From contig NZ_CP114905.1 in the NCBI RefSeq assembly GCF_027497195.1, positions 6,211,001 to 6,275,000 on the forward strand: a stretch of 64,000 nt of DNA, written 5' to 3'. The position numbers and the translations under genes are program-made. Positions 6,968 to 14,487 of this stretch are shown here, piece by piece. The notes under the pieces are model-generated. The model had not been told where the DNA came from and ran no database searches. It was given only the letters and a program-made list of their open reading frames with translations. Numbering within the stretch: position 1 is the stretch's first letter; every line of letters starts with the position of its first letter. Origin of the DNA: Streptomyces sp. WMMC500 (GTDB lineage: Bacteria; Actinomycetota; Actinomycetes; Streptomycetales; Streptomycetaceae).

Positions 6968-7891
6968 TCATGGCAGTTCGTCCGCGTCGACCCGGGAAAA
7001 GATCAGGTCGCTCTCGCCGTCGACCTTGCCCCGAAGCCGCGTCGGGACGGCAGGCGCCCGCCGCAGCGCCGGCGGGTAGCTCGCCGGCGCGTAGTCGTTC
7101 GCCAGGCGATATGCATGGAAGCCGGCCCGCGTCATGGTCTCCATCAGCTCGTCTACGGAGTCCCCTAGCTGGGCCATCCGCTCCGGAGTCACTTCGATGG
7201 TGATCTCAGCGTCGGGCCGGAGCTGGTCCAGCAGAGCAGCCATACCCCGGGCAACCTTCCCCTCCGCACCTTCAACGTCCACCTTGATGACGCGCGCCTG
7301 CGCTACCTCGGCCGACTCCAGCAGATCCGGCAGCGGGCGTGCCTCGGCCTCGAAGGACGACTCAACGGGCCCGTCGTACGGGACGATGCTGTTCGCCCCC
7401 GTGTTGATCGAGCTGGCCAGGATGAACGTCAGGGTCTCCCGGCTGTCCGACACCGCGGCGTTGACAGCACGCACGTTGCCGAAGCCGTTGAGGTCGGCGT
7501 GGTGCCGAAGCCGGCCGTAGAACGCCGGAGACGCCTCGATAGCCACCACGCGCCCGGCATCTCCAACGAGCCGTGACGCCAGCATGCTGAAGTACCCGAC
7601 GTGGGCGCCGACGTCCACGAACGTGTCCCCGGGCCGGAGCCGACGCTGAAGCCAACCTGTCATGTGCGGCTCCCAGACGCCGAACATGTACACGTACCGC
7701 TGGATAAGGTCCCTCGTGTCGACGGCGAACCGCGCCCCGAAGCGAGTCTCCGTCACACGCTGCCTGGGATGGTCGCGGAGATGCGGATTCAGGTAGCGCG
7801 TGGCCAGCGCCCCCTTCCCAACGGACACCGGAGCATCGCGCACGTACCGCCGGCCAAGGGTGACCAGCGTCTCTGCGAGCGTGCTCCTCAT
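6968..7891 (-). CDS. FkbM-family SAM-dependent methyltransferase
   Basis: A 307-residue protein with the FkbM methyltransferase layout. SAM motif I is VDVGAHVG (residues 92-99), the acidic post-I strand is RVVAIEASP (about 114-122), and the family signature VDVEGAE is at 204-210 (within VIKVDVEGAE). FkbM enzymes usually O-methylate sugars, polyketides or glycan chains. No membrane helix is visible. The gene stands alone, diverges from the gene at 8044 and converges on the GntR unit. As cargo of a mobile element, with a glycosyltransferase nearby, it may alter a cell-surface glycan (phage receptor changes are one possible benefit); this is inference. The family call is firm, the substrate unknown. 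Confidence 0.88.
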   Translation of the reverse strand: MRSTLAETLVTLGRRYVRDAPVSVGKGALATRYLNPHLRDHPRQRVTETRFGARFAVDTRDLIQRYVYMFGVWEPHMTGWLQRRLRPGDTFVDVGAHVGYFSMLASRLVGDAGRVVAIEASPAFYGRLRHHADLNGFGNVRAVNAAVSDSRETLTFILASSINTGANSIVPYDGPVESSFEAEARPLPDLLESAEVAQARVIKVDVEGAEGKVARGMAALLDQLRPDAEITIEVTPERMAQLGDSVDELMETMTRAGFHAYRLANDYAPASYPPALRRAPAVPTRLRGKVDGESDLIFSRVDADELP

Positions 7892-8003
7892 GCGTATGCC
7901 CTCTCCACCGGGATCACCCCGAACGATAACCCCGCCACCGAGAGGGCCCGGGACTGGCTCAGGATGCCCGTTCCCCCGGCACCGGCCCCTTCCCTAGAAT
8001 CCA

Positions 8004-8015
8004 CAAGACGTCTTG
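8004..8015. promoter_or_regulatory. Palindromic site in divergent promoter region
   Basis: CAAGACGTCTTG is a perfect 12-bp palindrome, followed at once by ACGTGTCTGG, which repeats part of the GACGT motif. It lies in the 152-bp region between the divergent FkbM and 8044 genes and probably binds a dimeric regulator. Which one is unknown. Confidence 0.4.
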
Positions 8016-8043
8016 ACGTGTCTGGTCTGGAGGGCGGAAAGAG

Positions 8044-8616
8044 GTGGGGGTGGGCCAGCAGCTCCTGACGATCTCCGCAGTGCTCGTCGGCGCTGCGATG
8101 ACCTACATGACCAACACCCTCGCGGAACGCCGACGCCTCCGCCACGAGCTGCACACCCGGTGGGATGACCGGAAGCTCGATGCCTACGGCGACTACATCG
8201 ACCAGGTCCGCGCCTGCGTCTTCCTCGCCTCCTCCCTCTACCAGCACCGGGAGGGCCTCTATGAGGCCGAGCGAAGCGAACAGGACCTCACAACGGAGCT
8301 GGCCGAAGCCACCCGCTTACGCGGACGAGCCTTCGAACGCATCATGCTCCTCGGCAACGACAGAGTCGTAGAAGCCGGCCACGAGGTCAACGCCGTAGCC
8401 CAAGAGATCGACTGGCAAGCCACCGGCCGCATCACAGGCACCCTCGCCGAGTGGCGCCAACGACACCGCACAGTGTTCCAGCGCATCAACGCCTTCCACG
8501 ACAGCGCCCGAGAAGACCTAGGAGTCTTCGGCCGCGTAACCGGCCAACAACACCCCCAACGCGACCTCCTACTACCGCCAACGGGACAGGGCCAGGACGA
8601 CACTGGCAACGTCTGA
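8044..8616 (+). CDS. Membrane-anchored coiled-coil hypothetical protein
   Basis: A 190-residue protein from GTG 8044 (GGAAAGAGG ribosome binding site). One N-terminal membrane segment (about residues 7-24, LLTISAVLVGAAMTYMTN) is followed by a basic flank and a long helical region (residues 28-165, heptad-like Leu/Ala spacing). This suggests a tail facing the cytosol that forms helical bundles. A polar C-terminus ends it. Such single-span helical proteins are frequent and uncharacterised in Streptomyces. It is the last gene before the protease-NACHT module but points in the opposite direction, so joint function is not indicated by the layout. Confidence 0.7.
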   Translation: MGVGQQLLTISAVLVGAAMTYMTNTLAERRRLRHELHTRWDDRKLDAYGDYIDQVRACVFLASSLYQHREGLYEAERSEQDLTTELAEATRLRGRAFERIMLLGNDRVVEAGHEVNAVAQEIDWQATGRITGTLAEWRQRHRTVFQRINAFHDSAREDLGVFGRVTGQQHPQRDLLLPPTGQGQDDTGNV

Positions 8617-8876
8617 GCCCTCGTGCTATCTGAGACGAAGGCTGCAACACCCGGGGGAGTCACCGCCGTCACGCTGTCACGACGAGTCAGCCCAGCCCGA
8701 TTTGGTGCGCAAGTCTGTGGGACGCACTGTGCCCCTCTGGGGGCGTGGAGCACCACCAAGAGGCCCCTCTTTCACGCATCCGGGCCGAAAGACTCACCCG
8801 TACCGGCCCTTGTTCGAACTCGACCGACCACCCGAGCGGAAAGAGACAGTTACGAGATAACCTTTAGCCGACGGTT
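8617..8876. other. 260-bp gene-free gap with lower G+C
   Basis: Between the convergent 8044 gene and the NACHT gene. No ORF with plausible codon use, no clear hairpin and no repeat was found. The last 60 bases are clearly more A/T-rich than the chromosomal part of the window, in keeping with the foreign origin of the adjacent gene. Confidence 0.4.
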
Positions 8877-11800
8877 TCATCTTGCGGTCTGGTTGAGTGT
8901 TCGCTGGATGCGGCTCCCAACAGTGCGCAGGCGATCTCCGAAGAGGTCGGCACCGATAATGGGGGCACGCCTGCGCATAAAGATGAGAATTTTGAGTTCC
9001 GTCATGTCTGCCAGTGGTGTCAGGTCGAGTGGCTCGTCGGGGTCGAGGCGTGAGCGCGCTACGGAGGGAGAAAGGTGTAGAGACCTGAGCGCCGGAAATT
9101 TCTCTGCGATCTGCCCGAGGTCGTGGAGATCCTCCACTCTGGCCAGGGTCAAGGCGGAGATGCGGGGAAGGGGCTGTACGAGTGCGAGATCAGTAATCCG
9201 CCGCAGTTCGATTCGTAGTTGTCTGAGTTCCGGCAGTTCTCGTGCGACGTGCAACGCCTGGAAGATGTTTACAGGGCCACCGAGACGCAATAATTGTAAT
9301 CCACTCCACTCGGGCAGACCGTCGAGTCGCACGGGCTCTTGGACGCTTAGTTCGAGTTGTTTAACGCCGGGATGCGCGCGGGGCAAAGCATCACGACAAG
9401 CATGAGGGAGTGGCTCCAAAACAAGCTGCTCCAAGGTTGCGATGTTGCTGATGGAATCTAGCGCAGTTGGAGGCAAATGCTCGATGCTGAGCGTAAGGTG
9501 ACGCAAAGCCAGAGCGGCGAGCGCTGACAGATCCGTGACGCGGGGACAATTCTTGACCTGGAGCCTGCGTAGGTCCTGCTGCCTGGCCAGGAATGCGAAG
9601 TTTTCGACAAGCTGATTATTGATAAAGGAAAGCTCTCGCACCCTCGCCTCGGTCAATTCCTTGGCCACCGCTGCGAGTGGGAGTGAGCCGCGAAGTGAAA
9701 GCCCTCTCAGCGGGCCTAGTGCGCGGACCTGCGACAGCTTCTCAAGGTTATTGACGTCTAACGTCATGTCCTGGAGAGAGATTTGGGAGAGTACGTCTCG
9801 TGCGTACTCGCGAATGGGGAACTTCCCCCAGTTCATAACTAGTTGTCGACGGACGGAGAATTCTTTTCGCACCGTGAAGCATCGGATAATCTCCATGGCT
9901 TCACGGCCCGCCACTCCTGCTGCAGTTTCCACTACCCTGGCGGCCTCTTCCTTCCCAAGACCTTCCGGTCCTGGCAGTAGCGGCAGGACGACCGGTCCCA
10001 GTGACACGAGCCGATTGGTGTCCATAGGCTTCGGCGGCATGAGTTGACCCAAACGCTTCTCTATATCGTCTAGATCTTCGAAGTAGGCCGATTCGAAGGC
10101 ACAGTGCGCCGCCAGAACGTACAGATCAGCCTGGGTCTCGTGGTCGTCCACCGTGTCGCCTTGGGCGATCAACTTCTCCACGATGTTCCGTGTCTGCCCA
10201 CGGTCGCAGTGTCCGATCACGAGCCGGATCACGTCTTGCCACTCTTCATCGACGGCATGTTGCAGCATTTCGTTCAGGGAGCCGCTCTCGCGGAACTCCT
10301 TGGCTGCAAGATAGTCCTGGAATGTGCGGTGGATGAATTGTATCGCATCCCGGCTGCGTTCCTGGAGTAGACCGCTGCGATTGAGAAGGTGGATCAGTAA
10401 GCGCTCTGGGGTGGCGCTCTTACGGACCCGGGACATACCCTTCAGGGCGAGCGTGATTTGTTCGATCGCGTCCTCGTGTGACAGTTGGGTCTGACCGCCG
10501 CGCACCAGCCAGACCGCGATACGCTGCAGCAACTGCTGCTGCTCCTCGACACCGAGAGTAATGTCCTCCGGGGTGCCTATCTGCCGCTGCTTGTCCCGGC
10601 TCCCCAGGAGCATGGCCAACGCGGAGCGATACAGAGCCCAACGATTGTCTGGCAGAAGGCCCCGATTGCGATGGTGTAGAGCGCAGATCACAGCACAGAG
10701 TAGTGGCGTCCGAGCTAGGTCGCGCAACGCAAGATTCCTGGCAAGCTGTTGGTTCAGGTCCCGCTCAAGTCCAGCTAGCTCGTCACGACTGCCCACGGCA
10801 GCGCGGTGCCACGCCGCCACGAATTCTCGAATATCGGGGTCACGCATTGGAAGCAACCGCAGCTCATCGAACCCGTCATCGGTCAGCCAGTTCTCGTCAA
10901 CAGCCAACGGCCGAACGGTCACGATGCACCGCGTATCCGGAAAGCGGTGAAGAACCTCTGAGAGCCAACTTGCGGCGGCCGTCCGGTCTCTACGCGGAAC
11001 TTCGTCCAATCCATCGACCAGCAGCAGAGCACGGCCGGACTCCAGCACCCGGCGGGCGAAGCCCTCTGGCGGATTGTCGACTTGGAGTTCTGCGGCGAGA
11101 GGGAGTTCGGCTGGCTTGGGGAAAGGGCGACCCTGTGCACGGATTCCACGCAGCGGAACAACGAACGGCACCAAGTTATTTAGATCAGCGAGTTCGGGGC
11201 CCAACGTGCCCGCGCTTGAGTGTGCGGCCAGCCACCAGACGAGAGTGGTCTTGCCAGCGCCAGCTTCGCCACGCAGCAGGATGCGAGGGCGATCGGCCAG
11301 CAAGTCGTTGACGCGTTGAGGGCCTGGCCCCAGCGGGCGCCGACGTGCCTGGTCGGAGGTTTCGGCCTCCAACGCCAGATATGCGGTCTCCAGATCCCAG
11401 GTGGACTCATTGCGCCCGAGTTCCTCCAGGCCGAAGATCTCTGTCTTTCGGTAGCGGGCGCCGATGGCGTTCGCGTAGTCCGGCTCGTAACGCAGGTCCT
11501 GGGGGTGGAAATCAGTGACGCGTTCTCGGCGGGCGTAGGGACACAGTCGGCGGAATCGGTCCAGGAAGCGCTGATCCGCCAACAGGCGTTCCATGGCGAC
11601 TGCCGTGACGCGCTGGTGGTTGCGTCCTTTCGGTATCTCTGTGACCAGGCCCAAGAGGACGGGGCCGGCGAAGAGAGGGGACCCAGACAGGCCCGCCAGT
11701 GGCGAGGTGCCATCACCGCGCTCCGTAGCAGGAGGCAGGTCCAGTGCGCATGTCAGATCACCACGGACGCGCCCTGCCAGCGGGAGCACGGTTCCGAGGT

Positions 11801-12230
11801 ACTGATCCAGGTCGAGCCGCCCCCCGGCACCGTATCGTTGTATGTCTGGGAAACCGATGATCTCGCAGTTCGGCAGGGGTGATTCGGTGGCCAGCTCACC
11901 AAGTCGAATGCTGCCGAGCCGCGCAGCCTGATCGGCGCTCAGGACGTTCCGTTCGGCGAGTAACAGAGCTACGTCGACTTCGGCGTTGAACCAGATCACC
12001 TCACAGGGAACGAGTTCAGAGCTGCGTGGGTGCGCCACTACCAGGGATCGGTCCTGAGCTTGGCCCGAAAGTAGTTGGCCGCTGCTCAACAGATGCAAGC
12101 TCGTCAGGACGAGGTGGGGGGTGAGCAGGACACCGGTGCCCTGGCATTCGCCGAGTACGGCCACTACACGCTCGGCGGGGTGGACGACAGGGGCTGCATG
12201 GGCGCCTCCTTGGCGGGTGGTTGCTGTCAC
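8877..12230 (-). CDS. Trypsin-like protease - NACHT NTPase - LRR protein (predicted STAND conflict/antiphage protein)
   Basis: A 1117-residue protein. Residues about 15-225 form a trypsin-like serine protease with an intact triad: His46 (VLTSLHLL), Asp86 (AEVDVALLL) and Ser182 (GLSGSPLF, the GxSGxP box). A NACHT-type NTPase follows: Walker A GEAGAGKTT (321-329), Walker B LLLVDGLDEV (402-411), sensor-like CIVTVRP (435-441), then the winged-helix/superhelical region. From about residue 790 come irregular leucine-rich repeats (LRGLSLRGS, VRELSFINN, LRRLQVKNC), a likely trigger-sensing domain. By analogy with STAND/NACHT systems, a sensed trigger would drive oligomerisation and activate the protease. 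The GTG start overlaps the stop of the Trypco2 gene (GTGA). Codon use is less G/C-biased than neighbours, with two TTA codons near codon 980. Domain calls are firm; an antiphage role is inference. Confidence 0.88.
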   Translation of the reverse strand: MTATTRQGGAHAAPVVHPAERVVAVLGECQGTGVLLTPHLVLTSLHLLSSGQLLSGQAQDRSLVVAHPRSSELVPCEVIWFNAEVDVALLLAERNVLSADQAARLGSIRLGELATESPLPNCEIIGFPDIQRYGAGGRLDLDQYLGTVLPLAGRVRGDLTCALDLPPATERGDGTSPLAGLSGSPLFAGPVLLGLVTEIPKGRNHQRVTAVAMERLLADQRFLDRFRRLCPYARRERVTDFHPQDLRYEPDYANAIGARYRKTEIFGLEELGRNESTWDLETAYLALEAETSDQARRRPLGPGPQRVNDLLADRPRILLRGEAGAGKTTLVWWLAAHSSAGTLGPELADLNNLVPFVVPLRGIRAQGRPFPKPAELPLAAELQVDNPPEGFARRVLESGRALLLVDGLDEVPRRDRTAAASWLSEVLHRFPDTRCIVTVRPLAVDENWLTDDGFDELRLLPMRDPDIREFVAAWHRAAVGSRDELAGLERDLNQQLARNLALRDLARTPLLCAVICALHHRNRGLLPDNRWALYRSALAMLLGSRDKQRQIGTPEDITLGVEEQQQLLQRIAVWLVRGGQTQLSHEDAIEQITLALKGMSRVRKSATPERLLIHLLNRSGLLQERSRDAIQFIHRTFQDYLAAKEFRESGSLNEMLQHAVDEEWQDVIRLVIGHCDRGQTRNIVEKLIAQGDTVDDHETQADLYVLAAHCAFESAYFEDLDDIEKRLGQLMPPKPMDTNRLVSLGPVVLPLLPGPEGLGKEEAARVVETAAGVAGREAMEIIRCFTVRKEFSVRRQLVMNWGKFPIREYARDVLSQISLQDMTLDVNNLEKLSQVRALGPLRGLSLRGSLPLAAVAKELTEARVRELSFINNQLVENFAFLARQQDLRRLQVKNCPRVTDLSALAALALRHLTLSIEHLPPTALDSISNIATLEQLVLEPLPHACRDALPRAHPGVKQLELSVQEPVRLDGLPEWSGLQLLRLGGPVNIFQALHVARELPELRQLRIELRRITDLALVQPLPRISALTLARVEDLHDLGQIAEKFPALRSLHLSPSVARSRLDPDEPLDLTPLADMTELKILIFMRRRAPIIGADLFGDRLRTVGSRIQRTLNQTAR

Positions 12231-12574
12231 CGAGACCCGAACCCCGCGACGCTGCCGTCGTTCTCGTTGCCTACCTTCCAGGCATCACCCGTGCGGTTGT
12301 CCTTGGGCTTGAGCGTGAACGCCACCCGTTGGGTTGTTGCCGAGATCTGCGTCGCGTCGGCTCCAGCCTCCAGGACCCAAGCCCTGACCTTGCCGCCGCC
12401 CTTAAGCTCCTTGCGTAGCTCTACGGTGAACTCCATCTGAATGTCACCCAGCTCGAACGCCAGATCCTGCTCCTCAGCCCGTTCAGCCGCAGCGATCAAA
12501 CCGTTTCGGATGGCCTGCACGGCCTTGTCCAGTTCAACGGCATGTTCGGTGTTCTCATGGCTTTCGTCGCTCAT
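12227..12574 (-). CDS. Trypco2-domain protein (trypsin-co-occurring), partner of protease-NACHT
   Basis: A 115-residue protein. The pattern is an N-terminal helix (LDKAVQAIRNGLIAAAERAE), then DLAFELGDIQMEFTVELRKE, then KVRAWVLEAGADATQISATT and QRVAFTLKPKD. It fits the Trypco2 family (helix, then a beta sheet with EFTVEL and RVxxTLxP strands), described as co-occurring with trypsin-like proteases in NTP-dependent conflict systems of actinobacteria and other multicellular bacteria. It is translated just before the protease-NACHT gene and coupled to it by a GTGA overlap. It is probably a sensor, adaptor or inhibitor that binds the protease; the precise role is not established. Confidence 0.8.
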   Translation of the reverse strand: MSDESHENTEHAVELDKAVQAIRNGLIAAAERAEEQDLAFELGDIQMEFTVELRKELKGGGKVRAWVLEAGADATQISATTQRVAFTLKPKDNRTGDAWKVGNENDGSVAGFGSR

Positions 12575-12964
12575 ATCGTCCCCATCGCCCTGATGCCCGA
12601 ATCAGTAGCGTAGCGATGTCGGGTCCGCTCTGCCGAGGCTTCGCTCCTTCTCCCATCAGCATCTGCACCGTCGGGTCGACGACTCCCGCCTCAACGAGCA
12701 TGCCTGCATCTGCTGCCCCATGTCCTGGCTACTGCGGCCCGAGGACATCGTGGGGCAAGTTGTCGATCTCGGCTGTGGCGCCAACGTAATGAGTTGGCAC
12801 ATCTAGCGATCTCTCGCTACCAGGCGCAAGCGTTGGCACCGCCCGGGGAGCGGTGTGGGAGTAGATCTTGGATCTGTACGCCAAGATGGCCGAGCGAGAC
12901 CGATATAATCCGATGACTTGACCAGCAGTGCAGTTCTCTGGGCGTGGTCACGGAGCACGTGTGA
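12575..12964. other. 390-bp gene-free region at the element's right end
   Basis: No credible gene. The left part should hold the promoter of the Trypco2-NACHT unit: on the minus strand a TACGCT hexamer lies about 35-40 bases before the ATG. A short open frame reading MTGLEPAATWTTTRS across the tRNA remnant is a known artefact of tRNA-derived sequence and is not called. GTTGGCAC occurs twice (near 12794 and 12830), of unknown meaning. Confidence 0.4.
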
Positions 12965-13012
12965 CCTGGTTGTGGTCCAGGTGGCCGCGGGTTCAAGTCC
13001 CGTCACTCACCC
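12965..13012 (+). other. Truncated tRNA-His 3' part: probable attachment site (att) of the integrative element
   Basis: The anticodon stem CCTGG/CCAGG (12965-12969/12977-12981) encloses the loop TTGTGGT with anticodon GTG (12972-12974). Then come a T arm GCGGG-TTCAAGT-CCCGT and a 3' acceptor strand CACTCACC. The matching 5' acceptor strand and a D arm are absent: the bases upstream do not pair. This is the 3' duplicate that site-specific integration into tRNA-His leaves behind. The intact tRNA, integrase and excisionase would be expected at the far left end, outside the window. Confidence 0.75.
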
Positions 13013-13026
13013 TCAGGTATACGCAG

Positions 13027-13065
13027 GTCAGGCCCGGCGCTCCGATGCGGAGTGCCGGGCCTGAC
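13027..13065 (+). terminator. Intrinsic terminator downstream of the tRNA-His remnant
   Basis: A 17-bp stem (13027-13043 with 13049-13065, one wobble pair, starting GTCAGGCCCGG and ending CCGGGCCTGAC) has a 5-base loop. It follows the tRNA 3' end by about 15 bp, as expected for the original tRNA-His transcription unit, and supports chromosome-side identity to the right of the att site. Confidence 0.75.
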
Positions 13066-13131
13066 GGCTGTCCGCGGTGGACGTTCCGCGATTCCGTTCT
13101 CAGGTCTGGACCAATTCGCTAGACTTTTGAC

Positions 13132-13800
13132 ATGACCCCCACAAGGCGAACCATGCTCACGGCCCTCGGCCTGACGGCCGGCGGCGCCACCTGGCTGGTG
13201 CACCAGCCCACCGCCCACGCCGCGGATCCCACGACCGGCTGGACGCAGACGCCGTTCGACTTCACTGTGCAGAAGCCCTGGGACCTGCCCGTCAGCCAGC
13301 GCTACTCGTCCAGCGGCGGCGAGCACAGGCTGTGGGTGTACGACACCGACAAGCCGCACACGCAGTCCTCGAACACCGATCCCAGGACCGAGATGCGGTG
13401 GCGGCAGGAGTACTCGTCCGGGCAGCACATGTGGGACGCCGACGTCTACGTACCCTCCGGCACGAACGGCGCCACGGTCATGCAGATCCTCCGCGTGCGG
13501 GGCGGCGCCCCCGGCACCCCGGCCACGGACATCATGTTCAACGTCTACAACTCGTCCGGCGGCTCGCTGAAGTACTTCGACCGGCAGACGCTCAAGAGCG
13601 GCATCTACAACCGGTGGTTCAACATGAAGGTCGCCCACGACGCGGGCACCCGGGACATCACGGTGTGGTTCGACAACGTGGAGGCCCTGCGCACCACCGA
13701 CCGGGGCTCGGCCACCCGGCACTTCAAGAACGGCGTTTACCACCACGGCTCGGGGCGTGCCGAGTCCCGCTTCCGGAACGTCAAGTACTGGCGGCGGTAG
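13132..13800 (+). CDS. Tat-exported polysaccharide-lyase-like (jelly-roll) protein
   Basis: A 222-residue protein. The N-terminus MTPTRRTMLTALGLTAGG with a hydrophobic core and AHA-AD cleavage site (about residue 30) is a twin-arginine signal. The mature part is beta-rich, with RTEMRWRQEY, GQHMWDADVYVP, VMQILRV, YNRWFNMKVAHD and ITVWFDNVE segments. These fit the concanavalin-like beta-jelly roll of alginate_lyase2/PL7- or PL20-type polysaccharide lyases (RTE motif, an inner strand with QI, and a YxKxGxYxx-like segment). It is probably secreted and acts on a uronic-acid polymer or binds one. No neighbour specifies the substrate. The fold call is moderate, the activity weak. Confidence 0.65.
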   Translation: MTPTRRTMLTALGLTAGGATWLVHQPTAHAADPTTGWTQTPFDFTVQKPWDLPVSQRYSSSGGEHRLWVYDTDKPHTQSSNTDPRTEMRWRQEYSSGQHMWDADVYVPSGTNGATVMQILRVRGGAPGTPATDIMFNVYNSSGGSLKYFDRQTLKSGIYNRWFNMKVAHDAGTRDITVWFDNVEALRTTDRGSATRHFKNGVYHHGSGRAESRFRNVKYWRR

Positions 13801-13885
13801 GCGGCAGATCGTCCTCTTCGGTCGGGGTCCGTGCCGCTCGGGCGGTACGGGCCCCGGCGCGATCCCGGCGCGTTCCCGGCGTGGG

Positions 13886-14425
13886 TCAGCCGGAGGCGGC
13901 GGCGCGGCGGGCGGCGTAGCTGCGGGCCTTGGCGCGGTTGCCGCAGCCCTGCATCGAGCACCAGCGCTTGCTGCGGTTCTTCGACGTGTCCCAGAACACC
14001 TCGTGGCAGGTGTGCTCCGCGCAGCGCTTCAGGCGTGCGGCGTCCCCGGTGATCGTCAGCGTGCTCCAGGCGACGGCCAGCTCCGCGACCGCCCGCTCGG
14101 CGGGCGTGAGGCCGGGGGCGGGGGTGAGGGTGCCGTCGGCGGCGATGTGGACCGGGAAGCGGGTCAGCGCCGCGTCGGCCGCCGCCGTGACGGCGCGGTC
14201 GGGGGTGTCGCCGACGTGGGTGCCCAGGTGCTCGCGGATGCCCGCGCGGAGCGCGACGGCCGCCGCGTGCAGGGCGGGGCCGGGGGTGCCGGCGGGCGGC
14301 AGGTCGTGGTCCGTCAACCAGGCGGCCAGCTCGTCCGGGGTGCTCAGCGTGTCCGTGCCGGCGTGGACGTCCAGGGTGTTGGCGAAGTCGGCCACCAGCT
14401 CGGCGGCCCGAGGCGGTGCGCGCAT
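13886..14425 (-). CDS. CGNR zinc-finger (ABATE-domain) putative transcriptional regulator
   Basis: A 179-residue protein; I chose the ATG at 14423-14425 (MRAPPRAAELVADFANTLDV), which gives the typical ABATE start. The N-terminal domain (LVADFANTLDV, DELAAWLTDHDL) is the ABATE fold, thought to bind a ligand. The C-terminal CGNR zinc finger is complete: CAEHTC, then WCSMQGCGNRAKARSYAAR, with four Cys and the basic DNA-contacting tail. Such proteins are small-ligand-responsive regulators. It is divergent from the MFS exporter with about 60 bp between starts, which argues that it controls that transporter. Confidence 0.88.
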   Translation of the reverse strand: MRAPPRAAELVADFANTLDVHAGTDTLSTPDELAAWLTDHDLPPAGTPGPALHAAAVALRAGIREHLGTHVGDTPDRAVTAAADAALTRFPVHIAADGTLTPAPGLTPAERAVAELAVAWSTLTITGDAARLKRCAEHTCHEVFWDTSKNRSKRWCSMQGCGNRAKARSYAARRAAASG

Positions 14426-14487
14426 GAGACCCACTTTACCGGCTATCGCGTTTGCTGGTAACTTCGTCTCACCGGTCAACGGCTTTG

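Noticed and set aside
12920..13012. A complete tRNA-His gene
   Set aside because: The anticodon arm, T arm and 3' acceptor strand are perfect, but the bases before 12965 neither pair with the acceptor strand nor form a D arm, so only a 3' fragment is present.
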